From: an uncultured Bacilli bacterium
GTDB lineage: Bacteria > Bacillota_I > Bacilli_A > RFN20 > CAG-826
DNA: 19,966 nt
Assembly: GCA_905236085.1 (NCBI GenBank)
Contig: CAJOOD010000146.1
Coordinates: forward strand, 1 to 19,966
Direction of reading: 5' to 3'
This document shows, piece after piece, positions 1 to 8,106 of the stretch (positions within the stretch are counted from its first letter, which is position 1; every line of letters starts with the position of its first letter). Both the position numbers and the translations under genes were made by a program. The notes beneath the pieces are model-generated. The model saw only the letters and a program-made list of their open reading frames with translations, did not search any database and had not been told where the DNA came from.

Positions 1-83
1 ATGGGCGTTTTCTTTATGGCATTAATTGATATATATTCTGTGCTTGAGCCTTAGCTTTGTTTTTATATACGTGTGTATAAGGT

Positions 84-117
84 AAAACAAAAAGACACAT
101 ACGGTTTGTACGTGTCT
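84..117 (-). terminator. Intrinsic terminator after tRNA-Lys
   Basis: Read on the minus strand, a 10-bp stem (93-102 paired with 108-117, one G-T pair) with a 5-nt loop is followed by TTTTTGTTTT. It sits 14 nt past the tRNA 3' end and should end the tRNA transcript. In the remaining 83 bases to the window edge I see no supportable gene. Confidence 0.85.
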
Positions 118-130
118 CGACATTCAATCG

Positions 131-206
131 TGGTGAACCGTGAGGGATTCGAACCCGCGACCCATTGATTAAGAGTCAATTGCTCTACCAGCTGAGCTAA
201 CGGTCC
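131..206 (-). tRNA. tRNA-Lys (anticodon CTT)
   Basis: Reverse-complement reading gives a full cloverleaf. The 7-bp acceptor stem GGACCGT/ACGGTTC has one G-T pair. The D-arm is GCTC..GAGC-like, the 5-bp anticodon stem ATTGA/TCAAT encloses the loop CTCTTAA, and the T-arm has GCGGG-TTCGAAT-CCCTC. The discriminator is A, followed by an encoded CCA. The anticodon CTT reads the lysine codon AAG. The gene has its own downstream terminator and lies about 50 nt after the terminator of the upstream lipoprotein operon. Confidence 0.97.
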
Positions 207-223
207 ATTATTTCCGCTTGATT

Positions 224-252
224 ATCTTAATATATATTAAATTTTTTTGCAA
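224..252 (-). promoter_or_regulatory. Possible weak promoter for tRNA-Lys
   Basis: The tRNA is cut off from upstream transcription by the terminator at 256-280, so a promoter is expected in the short AT-rich gap. The best fit on the minus strand is TTGCAA (247-252), a 17-nt spacer and TAAGAT (224-229). Each box matches consensus at only 4 of 6 positions, and the AT-rich context makes chance matches likely. Confidence 0.25.
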
Positions 253-255
253 TAG

Positions 256-280
256 AAAAAGGACACGCATAAGCGTGCCC
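256..280 (-). terminator. Intrinsic terminator ending the nine-gene operon
   Basis: On the minus strand GGGCACGC-TTAT-GCGTGTCC (one G-T pair) forms an 8-bp GC-rich stem directly followed by TTTTT. It lies 28 nt past the stop of the multi-OB lipoprotein. It is the first convincing terminator after the promoter at 14340-14368, so it probably closes the whole transporter/nuclease operon. Confidence 0.9.
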
Positions 281-307
281 TGTAAATAACTTAATAGATT
301 CTACCTA

Positions 308-2893
308 TTATTCTAAATCTAAGGTGTAGGATGCGAGTTTATCAAGTCTGACTTGACCTGATAAGTTACTAACGGTGTATGAATCTGTGGCTTCATCTAA
401 TGTAACAATAACTTTCGATCCTTCAACAACAGCATCATCGCCAATAGTTTCTTTTAATGCAGAAGCATAAGAAGTGCTATTGCAAGTAAACACTAAGCGA
501 TTAAAGTTGGAAGATGATGAAATTTCGATATTTGAATTCTTGTAGAAACGAGCGGGTGCAGAATATAAAGTGGCAGCGGTTGTGTTATTAGTAACAGTTA
601 ATTCACCATTTGTAAATGTTAGAACGCCACTGTCAAGTTTACCATTTGCTTCGGTAAATTCTAATTCAGACGCTAATGTATATGTAGCAACTGGAGTTCC
701 CTCTTCTTGAACTTCGACTTCGATTTCAGCATCACCAGCAACTACGAAGGAATAAACGCCTTCATCAGCTACTAATGTATTACCATAAACTTTGACTGAA
801 GCAACTTCATAACCCTCTTCGACTGCGACTGTAAATGTTGCGGTTTCATCGTTGGTATATGTTTCTTCTAAGCCATTAACTGTAGCGTATTCATCAGCAT
901 CAACGTTAACTGCAGAGGTACCAGCAACACGATCATAGAATGTTGGGTAACCATGAATGGTTTCACTACCAACTTTGACATTAGTAAATTCTAATACTCC
1001 GCCATAGTTCTTAATAGCGCCATTGATTAAAACTGTATCGTTTTGAGCTAAAGTAGCACAAGAATCGGATTTATTAACGCTATAGGCTAAGATTGTATCT
1101 TCGCCATCAGCATCACCTAAATAGATGTTTTTCCATCCATATGTACCATTAACTGTTGGAACATTAGTAACGACTGCGGATACCCAAAGCATTTCTTCGG
1201 TATAATCATCTGGTTCAGCGCAGTATTCTTCAGCAATTTCTAAAGCGTCAGCAATAGAGATTGGATTTTCCTTAGTGCCATAATTGACTCCTTCACCAGG
1301 ATTTCCACCATCAGGATTGACTTCTAAGACAACACCTACTGCTTCGATTGTGGTTCCATAGTCAGCACGGATTAATTGCATCTTTAATGTGTTGCCAACC
1401 TCAATTGCAGCGGTAGTTTCATTTGTTAAGAAATCTTTTGGATTGGTAAATGCATAAGCTGAGCCGTCCCATGCAAGAGCGCTTGCGGTAGCGGTTAAGC
1501 CATAGATGATTAAATCATTTTCACCATCTGTTACGATCATATTACCGTATTGACCTGCTGCTTCATCAGTTCCTTTTGTTCCCCAACCTTTAACTTCGGC
1601 GGTGACATAATAGGCTTTAGCGGCGCTATTTGGAAGAGCAATAAATTCTGCTAAGGTCTTAGTGGTAACTGCTGGCTCTGGTGCGCTCCATGGTTCACCT
1701 GCTTCTACAATAGTGATTTCTGGAGTGGTACCATTTTCAACTTGACCATGATAATTTTTAATTTTGGCCTTAACGGTAACTTTAGCGCCTTCTAATAATT
1801 TAGCTTGTTCGTCTGCGCTGGTAATATTATATAATTCGTATAAATCAGCATTAGCAACAGTGCTTTCAACTGTTTTAGTATCGGCTAAGAAATAATTTGT
1901 GCCAGATTTACGGACAACATATGCAGTAACGACATAATAATCATATGAAGATGCGCCATCAGTTAAGTCTAAGCCGGCTGTAACTGCTTCTGCAACTGTA
2001 GCGCCAATGTCAATTGGTGGTTGTGGTTTTTCACCTTCAGCTTTAACTAAGACAGCATAAGATGTTTCTGCTTGTTTACCATCTGAATAGAAAGTAATTT
2101 TACCTCTAACAGTAACAAGGGCACCAACCCAAATATCATCATCGGTTAATTTAGCGTCTTTTTCGCCTAAACACATGTAAACTTCAAATTGTCCTTCACC
2201 TTCGACAACTTCTTCTAAGTAGAAGGAGACTTTTCCATCAGTTCTAGAACCTGGAGCATGATAGAAACGTTGGACGGTACCTTTTATATATAATTCATCT
2301 GGAGTAGTACCATTTACTTTTGCCCATTGGCCAACTTTTAAGGCATCAGTGTTATCTAATGGATCTTCTTCTGTACCTTCGTGATCAATACCATATTTAA
2401 CTTTGTTGGTTAATTTAACTAAAGCAGTGAATGTAACAGAATCGGTTTCACCGTGATATGTAACTGTAATAGTGGTTTTACCTTCACCAATAACGTTTAC
2501 ACCAAGGCCAGTAATGGTAGCGACAGCGGTATTGCTAGATTCGATGACTAAATTGCCATTAGCTAATTCCAACATAACGTTCGCGGCTGGGGTTAAGTTA
2601 ATGGATAATGTGATTTGATCATCAACACGAACTGGGTTGTCTTCATCAGTAAAGTCTGCTTTGTTAGAAATTTCTACACCATATTCGATTGGATCTTCGG
2701 AAGAGCTGGATGGTTGTTCTTCGGAAGAAGATGGTTGTTCTTCGGAAGAAGATGGTCGTTCTTCGGAACTTGTTGTGGTTTCTGAAGAAGTGGTTTCTCC
2801 AGAAGTTGTTGTTGTGTCTTGGCCACCATTATTACAAGAAACTAATAATAATGTTGCCAAGGCTACGATTGGTAATAATTTTTTAGATTTCAT
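308..2893 (-). CDS. Large surface lipoprotein with Big2-like and multiple OB-like domains
   Basis: This is an 861-residue predicted lipoprotein. The signal peptide ends in LLLVSC with lipidated Cys20. Residues 21-68 form a Ser/Thr/Glu linker containing the repeat SSSEEQP. Residues ~70-160 resemble a bacterial Ig-like (Big2) domain (SSNTAVATITGLG..GEGKTTITVTY). Four stretches then share an OB-like pattern of β-strands ending in a 'V.V.G.I..Y.G' type strand: ~165-285, ~297-398, ~408-525 and ~538-642 (e.g. DTVLINGAIKNYGGVLEFTNV). Residues ~660-730 resemble an InlB/B-repeat-like module, and ~740-861 form a β-rich C-terminal domain I do not recognise. The SD AAGGAGGG lies 4 nt before the ATG. It is the last gene of the operon, behind a zinc-ribbon protein and a nuclease. 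OB-like domains suggest nucleic-acid binding, but OB folds also bind sugars and proteins, so the ligand is unknown. Confidence 0.8.
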   Translation of the reverse strand: MKSKKLLPIVALATLLLVSCNNGGQDTTTTSGETTSSETTTSSEERPSSSEEQPSSSEEQPSSSSEDPIEYGVEISNKADFTDEDNPVRVDDQITLSINLTPAANVMLELANGNLVIESSNTAVATITGLGVNVIGEGKTTITVTYHGETDSVTFTALVKLTNKVKYGIDHEGTEEDPLDNTDALKVGQWAKVNGTTPDELYIKGTVQRFYHAPGSRTDGKVSFYLEEVVEGEGQFEVYMCLGEKDAKLTDDDIWVGALVTVRGKITFYSDGKQAETSYAVLVKAEGEKPQPPIDIGATVAEAVTAGLDLTDGASSYDYYVVTAYVVRKSGTNYFLADTKTVESTVANADLYELYNITSADEQAKLLEGAKVTVKAKIKNYHGQVENGTTPEITIVEAGEPWSAPEPAVTTKTLAEFIALPNSAAKAYYVTAEVKGWGTKGTDEAAGQYGNMIVTDGENDLIIYGLTATASALAWDGSAYAFTNPKDFLTNETTAAIEVGNTLKMQLIRADYGTTIEAVGVVLEVNPDGGNPGEGVNYGTKENPISIADALEIAEEYCAEPDDYTEEMLWVSAVVTNVPTVNGTYGWKNIYLGDADGEDTILAYSVNKSDSCATLAQNDTVLINGAIKNYGGVLEFTNVKVGSETIHGYPTFYDRVAGTSAVNVDADEYATVNGLEETYTNDETATFTVAVEEGYEVASVKVYGNTLVADEGVYSFVVAGDAEIEVEVQEEGTPVATYTLASELEFTEANGKLDSGVLTFTNGELTVTNNTTAATLYSAPARFYKNSNIEISSSSNFNRLVFTCNSTSYASALKETIGDDAVVEGSKVIVTLDEATDSYTVSNLSGQVRLDKLASYTLDLE
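2691..2769. repeat. 21-bp in-frame tandem repeat in lipoprotein linker
   Basis: Two identical 21-bp units (2709-2729 and 2730-2750) are followed by a third nearly identical partial copy (2751-2769) and preceded by a degenerate one (2691-2708). Each unit encodes seven residues (SSSEEQP), so gain or loss of a unit changes linker length without a frameshift. The linker tethers the ligand-binding domains to the membrane lipid. Confidence 0.85.
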
Positions 2894-2940
2894 AATCCCT
2901 CCTTGATTTATTACTTCAACCCAATTTTAGTACCTTTTTA

Positions 2941-3435
2941 CTACTGAATAAAGGTTTTGTTATTCAAATCCTTTAATAGCTTGGTATATGTAATTTTTGT
3001 CTTTAGTCCTAATACGACATTAATAATACCCGCTACTAAAAGAGCTGAACCTATAATCGCCATGCCTATAAAGACATAGAATGTTGATACAGTTGTGCTA
3101 AGAGTCTTAACACCACCGCTAGTTTTATATGATAAAAGTAAGAAAAGAATAGCAAGAACGCCAAAGATAACACCTAATAGAGTAAATCCCATACCCATGG
3201 CGAAACTGTTAGCGCCCCTTTGTAATTGAGAGTGGGCAGCCATGGATAAATGTTTTAAATCTTCGCTAGAAGCATCTTCATGTGTGAGATATCCACAACG
3301 TGGACAGACATATGATAATTTTGCTTCGCTATCGATTTCTATTAATTCTCCGTTAGCGTCTTTTAAGGCATAAGATGATTGTTTATTTTCAATTTTGGCT
3401 CTATCTAATCTTTTACCGCAATGATAACAATACAT
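2941..3435 (-). CDS. Zinc-ribbon membrane protein, unknown function
   Basis: This is a 164-residue protein starting at the ATG at 3435; an in-frame ATG at 3483 would add 16 residues and overlap the upstream gene. The N-terminus has two CxxC pairs (YCYHCG, Cys3/Cys6, and VCPRCG, Cys44/Cys47), a likely zinc ribbon. Two predicted membrane segments follow (~80-103 and ~118-146), then a short basic tail. The N-terminus has no signal peptide, so the zinc ribbon is probably cytoplasmic. The gene sits 32 nt after the nuclease lipoprotein and 47 nt before the multi-OB lipoprotein. Its role in the operon is unknown; zinc-ribbon membrane proteins of this general build are common in Firmicutes without assigned functions. 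Confidence 0.8.
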   Translation of the reverse strand: MYCYHCGKRLDRAKIENKQSSYALKDANGELIEIDSEAKLSYVCPRCGYLTHEDASSEDLKHLSMAAHSQLQRGANSFAMGMGFTLLGVIFGVLAILFLLLSYKTSGGVKTLSTTVSTFYVFIGMAIIGSALLVAGIINVVLGLKTKITYTKLLKDLNNKTFIQ

Positions 3436-3441
3436 AATCTT

Positions 3442-3450
3442 GCCTCCTTT
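3442..3450 (-). promoter_or_regulatory. Ribosome binding site that fixes the start at 3435
   Basis: AAAGGAGGC on the minus strand lies 6 nt before the ATG at 3435. The longer in-frame candidate at 3483 lies inside the upstream nuclease gene and has no such site at proper spacing, so 3435 is preferred. Confidence 0.8.
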
Positions 3451-3467
3451 CTTTTTACTTTTAATCA

Positions 3468-4991
3468 CTATAAGTTTATCCAAACCAAATCGCTTGTTGA
3501 GCTTGGAACGATTTGGAATGTGTTTTTACCAGAAGTTGTCTTATGTAGAACATAAACACCTTGTAAGGTAAATGTTTGATTTAAGAAGTCTTCTTCTAAA
3601 ACCCAACGATATGATGGTTTATCAGGATCACCCTTATATGCAAATGGAATATAGCAATTAAAGCTAGCATTTTGGAAATATAAGGTGATTTCATAATCAT
3701 CAGAGATATAAACTCTATTAACTGTTAATTCTTCAGTAACTGCAACTAAACAATTTAAGCATTCTAAATTGTATGGATTAGTAGCACTTGCTATCGTGGA
3801 TAATTCAGCGGTAGTATATTCAAATTTATAAATATTGTGCTCAGTTTCCACGTTTTCATCTGGAGTATAGATAATTCTAGCATCGCTATCACTGCTTGGA
3901 GATCCAACTGGGAATCTACCTTGAGTATCAGTGATTTGGAAACCAAAGTTTTCACTATCTTGGGCTAAGCCACATACTTCGATGAAGGTATTAAGTTTTG
4001 TATATTTGCTAGATATAGAAGACATACCAACAAAGATATTAATACCGCAATATTCGCCACCTAAATTAGGATCATCAACATCATAATAGATGAAATCTTG
4101 TAGATATAAGATGTGATTAGAGAATCCAGCAACAGTACCTTGAATTCTGACTCTAGCATTATCGTATGGATTTTCATAATCTGGATCTTCTAATGAGGCT
4201 GCGACAGCATATTTGATATCTAGTAATGATGTGGTTTGGAAATCTCCGCCATTCCAAGTATCAGGAATTTCATCAGAGAATAAATGTAATTTATAATCTC
4301 TAGCTTGTTGTTCAGCAGCGTAGAAGGTGTCTTCATATTGTGGCATATCTTGAACATTTTTAACCCAGCTGAAGCCATCTTGAACAATCCATAGATTTAA
4401 TAAGACTAATTCTTCTTTAGGAGCGTTTTTCTTAGTAAGGTTAATCCAAACTAAGGAAACATATCTAGAACCAGTGCTATCTGGATTTGGCTCTCCATAA
4501 TCATCTTGAGCACTAGAAACGACAATAGTACCGTTTTCATCAGCTTCATGTAATTTTTCTTTGGTGAAATTAGAAGCATCTTTGCCCCACATTTGTACTT
4601 TACCAGTGGATTCTGGAGTATCAATACCATAGAATCTAGCTTTCATAACACCAATTCCTAATGAGTCAACAAGAGGAGTAAAGTGAGCGGTATCACCATC
4701 AATCGCGGTCTTTAATGTAAATTGACCAATTCCGTCTTTATAGAAGTCTTTACCTTCATAATCTAAAGATAAGGAGACAGAACCATCATTAACATAATCA
4801 ACCCAGTTTTCATCACCTTGATATGGATCATGGCTAGATGTAGAGGACTCACTTGATTCGCTAGCGGCTGTTTTTTCACTACTAGAAGATGTTAATTCAC
4901 TTGTAGAAGTTGTTCCCCCGTTATTACAAGCAACTAAACCAAAGGCTAGTAAGGCGGTTAATCCGATAAATAATTTGTTAAATTTTTTCAT
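3468..4991 (-). CDS. Thermonuclease (SNase-like) lipoprotein with OB-like C-terminal region
   Basis: This is a 507-residue secreted lipoprotein (signal ending GLVAC, Cys22) with a Ser-rich linker (~25-55). Residues ~90-240 form a staphylococcal-nuclease-type domain. DGDT (98-101), Arg119 in ARFYG, Asp124/Thr125 and Glu127 in IDTPE, and Arg176 in TGSRYVSLVW match SNase D21, R35, D40/T41, E43 and R87, so the Ca2+ site and catalytic residues look intact. WGKDASNFTKEKL matches the family's YGPEASAFTK region. Residues ~255-360 show an OB-like pattern (ARVRIQGTVAGFSNHILYLQD), with a further β-rich part at ~380-500. The family hydrolyses DNA and RNA, here presumably on the cell surface. It starts 9 nt after the second substrate-binding lipoprotein, with SD-like AAGGGGG, so nuclease and importer appear co-transcribed. 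The fold call is firm; substrate and activity are inferred. Confidence 0.9.
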   Translation of the reverse strand: MKKFNKLFIGLTALLAFGLVACNNGGTTSTSELTSSSSEKTAASESSESSTSSHDPYQGDENWVDYVNDGSVSLSLDYEGKDFYKDGIGQFTLKTAIDGDTAHFTPLVDSLGIGVMKARFYGIDTPESTGKVQMWGKDASNFTKEKLHEADENGTIVVSSAQDDYGEPNPDSTGSRYVSLVWINLTKKNAPKEELVLLNLWIVQDGFSWVKNVQDMPQYEDTFYAAEQQARDYKLHLFSDEIPDTWNGGDFQTTSLLDIKYAVAASLEDPDYENPYDNARVRIQGTVAGFSNHILYLQDFIYYDVDDPNLGGEYCGINIFVGMSSISSKYTKLNTFIEVCGLAQDSENFGFQITDTQGRFPVGSPSSDSDARIIYTPDENVETEHNIYKFEYTTAELSTIASATNPYNLECLNCLVAVTEELTVNRVYISDDYEITLYFQNASFNCYIPFAYKGDPDKPSYRWVLEEDFLNQTFTLQGVYVLHKTTSGKNTFQIVPSSTSDLVWINL

Positions 4992-5000
4992 AAAACCCCC

Positions 5001-6500
5001 TTACATCTTAAGTTTGGTATTATCAATCGCGGTTTGTACAAGACCAGAAATCTCATCTTTGCTATTAGCATTTAAAACTGCGGTTAATAAGCTACCACAT
5101 TGATCTCTTAATGTTGCAGAACCTTTAAATGATGGAGAAACTAAATAACCGCCACCACTATTGATATCTTCCAAGATAACTCTATAACATTGAGCGTAAT
5201 TTTCGCCTTCTTCCATAAAGTCTAGGAACATCTCTGTTTCATAAGCTGATTCTCTAACAGGAACATAACCTTCAGAACCATTGATACATAATTCAACGTT
5301 ATTTTGAGCATTGGTGATATATTTCATGAATTTCCAAGCATATTTCTTTGTTCTCGCATTAGCGGCCTCAGATAAGCCGGAATTATTAAACATCGCTAAG
5401 GTAACACCTTGAGAGACATATAATGGATTATTATTGCTATCTGGTACTCTACAAACACCTAAATCAAAGGCTTCAGCTTGTGGGAAGTTATAACCAGCAC
5501 CACCACTGGAACCGATTGAGAATACACATTTTTCATTGGTGAACCAATCAGAACCATATTTATTAACAACACCTTTGGTGGTAAATAAATTGTCTTTATG
5601 AGCATCATAGAAATCCCCAAGCATAGCTTCGGTTTGCACTCTTGCATCACCTTCTTCAAAATCAATATGTCCTCTTCCATTAGAAATAGAGGAATATGGA
5701 ATATCATTTTGATACATTTTAGAGATGAACATGTTGCCATCACTATCGTAATAGCAAGGGACTTCTAACATATTAGAAATATCTTCTTGATGTTTGTTGA
5801 TACAATCACATAATTCCATGAAGTCATCCCAAGAAATAGTTTTCATATAATTGGCAATCATGGTTTCAGATGAATGGAATTCTGGTTTAAAGAATTGCAT
5901 CGCCAATTTTAATTGATCCATGTTATAGAACATAACTTCGGTAGATTTCATTAATGGTAATAGATAAGTGCCATCTTGAATAAATGAACTACCTTCTCTA
6001 TAGAAGTCTTCAATGAAGTCATCTTCATCATATTTATCACCCAAATAAGATTCTTTACCAAATCCGATTTCATTATCGTTGATAAATTCATCTAAATTGG
6101 CAATATAGTCGACATTTGCAGCTTTTCCGGCATCTAAATAGTCAGCGACATGGTCAGCGTAAGCCACGGCGATAGTTGGAGTATTATCAACTGCGAAACC
6201 ATCGCTAATTTTCTTATAGATATCATCATATCCACCTTGATAGATGAGTTTAATTTCGACATCAACACCTTCGTTTTGCTTAACTAAATCAACGAATTTG
6301 TTGACTTTAGAAGTTAAACCATCTACAACCGTTTGACCAAAGGTATGCCAGAAATTAATGGTAATTTTACCAGAAACTTCAGAAGATGAGGTATTTCCAC
6401 CTTCAGATGTTGTTGTGGCATCGCCACCTCCACCACCGCAACCGGTCAAAAGACCGGCTAATAGTGGGAGCATTAATAATGTAGTAATTCTTTTGTTCAT
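5001..6500 (-). CDS. ABC importer substrate-binding lipoprotein (family 1), copy 2
   Basis: This is a 499-residue extracellular solute-binding protein. The signal peptide ends in LLTGC (Cys21), followed by a Gly5 run and a short Ser/Thr linker. ITINFWHTFGQ is the typical first β-strand of MalE/UgpB-type binding proteins. It is a clear paralogue of the gene just upstream, sharing GFAVDNxPxIAxAYxDxVxD, GTYxLPxxKSTE, FSIGSxGG and the C-terminal NTxLKM. The SD AGGAGGT (6508-6514) precedes the ATG at 7-nt spacing. It lies 38 nt after copy 1 and 9 nt before the nuclease gene. It should capture the ligand outside the membrane and dock on the MalF/MalG-type permeases. Family membership suggests sugars or glycerol phosphates, while the nuclease context suggests nucleic-acid products; sequence alone does not decide. 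Confidence 0.9.
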   Translation of the reverse strand: MNKRITTLLMLPLLAGLLTGCGGGGGDATTTSEGGNTSSSEVSGKITINFWHTFGQTVVDGLTSKVNKFVDLVKQNEGVDVEIKLIYQGGYDDIYKKISDGFAVDNTPTIAVAYADHVADYLDAGKAANVDYIANLDEFINDNEIGFGKESYLGDKYDEDDFIEDFYREGSSFIQDGTYLLPLMKSTEVMFYNMDQLKLAMQFFKPEFHSSETMIANYMKTISWDDFMELCDCINKHQEDISNMLEVPCYYDSDGNMFISKMYQNDIPYSSISNGRGHIDFEEGDARVQTEAMLGDFYDAHKDNLFTTKGVVNKYGSDWFTNEKCVFSIGSSGGAGYNFPQAEAFDLGVCRVPDSNNNPLYVSQGVTLAMFNNSGLSEAANARTKKYAWKFMKYITNAQNNVELCINGSEGYVPVRESAYETEMFLDFMEEGENYAQCYRVILEDINSGGGYLVSPSFKGSATLRDQCGSLLTAVLNANSKDEISGLVQTAIDNTKLKM

Positions 6501-6538
6501 AGCGTTGACCTCCTATTGAACATTTAGGAAGATAACAA

Positions 6539-8068
6539 TTACATCTTTAATCTTGTGTTATCTTCTGCGGTTTGGAAGATGCCATCGATTTCAGCATCTA
6601 AGTCTGCGGCAGCAGCACAAGCGGCAAAAATAGTACCAACTTGATTTCTAGCTTCAGATGATCCTTTAAATACAGGAGAAGTAAATAAATAATCACCAAC
6701 GGTAGCCGCATATTGAGCGTTGTATGCACATAATCTATCTAATGTTTGATCAGGTTGATTAGTATCAGCATATTTGGCATAATCTTCAGTTTCTAATACA
6801 GAATATCTAATTGGAGAATAACCAGAATTTATAGCCCATTCACAGTTAAAATCAGTATTGGTGAAGAATTTATAGAATAACCATGTAGCTTTAGATCTAT
6901 TTTCGTTTTTGTGATCTAAGAAAGCTAAATCTGGTCCTTGAGAAATGATTTTTCTTTGTCCGGTAGCCCCATATGGAAGAGGTGCAACACCAACGTTATG
7001 TGGATTTTTATCATCGAATTGATATTTAACACCACCAGTAGAACCAATAGAGAACAACATCGCATCTTTTGTAGAACGATAGTTGACATTTTCTTTTATA
7101 ACACCTTTTGTGGTGAAGTAATGATTATTGTAATAGCCAACAAATTTCTTCATTAAGCCTTTCATATCATCATTATTGAATAAGATTTTACCGTTACCAG
7201 TTATTTGATCGATACCGGTATAACCATAACCATATTGTTCGGCAAGGGTGATGAAGAAATTATCATCAGAGTCATAACCAACCCATGCCCAGTCAGCATA
7301 AGTTGTACGGTCAATAATTTTGCTCTTGCTATCAAGGCTTTGATCATAAGCATCTAAGGCTGGAACTAATTTTTCAAATAATTCTTCCCAAGTTAAGCTA
7401 TTGAAATATGCTTCGTTTAATGGTTTACCATCATTAATCGTGGCATCAACACCGCTTAAATTTAAACCGATTAATACATCTTGGTTATAATATAGGGCTT
7501 CAGTGGATTTTGAGGCTGGTAAGCTATATGTTCCAGGAATGATATATTGTTGGCCCATTTCGATATAGGCTTCTGGAATGTCATCAAAGTCTTCTTCGGT
7601 CCAACCAATTTCTTCATCCAACATATATGGTTCAATATTTAATGCTTTCGCGTTTAAAATGAAGTCAGAAACAGCATCGGGATAGGCAGCGGCGATATCG
7701 GGATAATTATCAACTGCAAACCCATTAACAACCATGGTCTTTAAATCATCATATGAACCTTGTTGTTTAACGTTATTGACAGTAACGTGTGGTTCCACTA
7801 ATTTGAAAGCATCAATGGCTTTGTTAATAATAGCTTGATAGGTGTCATTATAAGTTGTCCAAATAGTAATTGTGGTGTCTTCTTTGATGACACAATTTTC
7901 TTCTTCTTCGCTTGAGCTAGATGGTTGCTCTTCGGAAGGCGTTGATTCAGAAGTTGTAGAAGCTTCTTCGCTTGATGATGAAGTTGCTCCACTATCTTGA
8001 GAACCACCGCAGGCGCTTAGAACAAGCAATGATGCAATACTGAGAAATACTAAACGATTCTTTTTCAT
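6539..8068 (-). CDS. ABC importer substrate-binding lipoprotein (family 1), copy 1
   Basis: This is a 509-residue lipoprotein with lipobox LSAC (Cys20) and a Ser/Glu-rich linker (21-57) whose DNA resembles the 21-bp repeat in the last gene of the operon. The mature domain begins ITIWTTYND and runs to the very end (NTRLKM). It shares several blocks with the downstream copy (GFAVDN, SKSTEALYYN, FSIGSTGG), so the pair arose by tandem duplication and has since diverged strongly. The SD AGGAGGAG precedes the ATG. It starts 38 nt after the MalG-type permease. Two binding proteins for one permease pair could widen ligand range. Assignment to the MalE/UgpB-like superfamily is solid; the ligand is unknown. 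Confidence 0.9.
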   Translation of the reverse strand: MKKNRLVFLSIASLLVLSACGGSQDSGATSSSSEEASTTSESTPSEEQPSSSSEEEENCVIKEDTTITIWTTYNDTYQAIINKAIDAFKLVEPHVTVNNVKQQGSYDDLKTMVVNGFAVDNYPDIAAAYPDAVSDFILNAKALNIEPYMLDEEIGWTEEDFDDIPEAYIEMGQQYIIPGTYSLPASKSTEALYYNQDVLIGLNLSGVDATINDGKPLNEAYFNSLTWEELFEKLVPALDAYDQSLDSKSKIIDRTTYADWAWVGYDSDDNFFITLAEQYGYGYTGIDQITGNGKILFNNDDMKGLMKKFVGYYNNHYFTTKGVIKENVNYRSTKDAMLFSIGSTGGVKYQFDDKNPHNVGVAPLPYGATGQRKIISQGPDLAFLDHKNENRSKATWLFYKFFTNTDFNCEWAINSGYSPIRYSVLETEDYAKYADTNQPDQTLDRLCAYNAQYAATVGDYLFTSPVFKGSSEARNQVGTIFAACAAAADLDAEIDGIFQTAEDNTRLKM

Positions 8069-8106
8069 AATCTCCTCCTATGATTTTTACTCGTTTTTTA
8101 TGTATT

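Noticed and set aside
1..54. Short plus-strand frame starting ATG at base 1 (17 codons)
   Set aside because: Too short, at the window edge, with no upstream context; cannot be told from chance.
227..240. Perfect 14-nt palindrome of T and A near the tRNA
   Set aside because: It is low-complexity AT sequence in an AT-rich gap; not evidence of an operator.
1..300. tRNA-Lys as an integration site for a genomic island
   Set aside because: No repeat of the tRNA 3' end, integrase or phage gene is visible within the window.
2637..2906. Plus-strand frame opposite the lipoprotein N-terminus
   Set aside because: It is the antisense image of the 21-bp repeat and signal-peptide region; no SD and no recognisable product.
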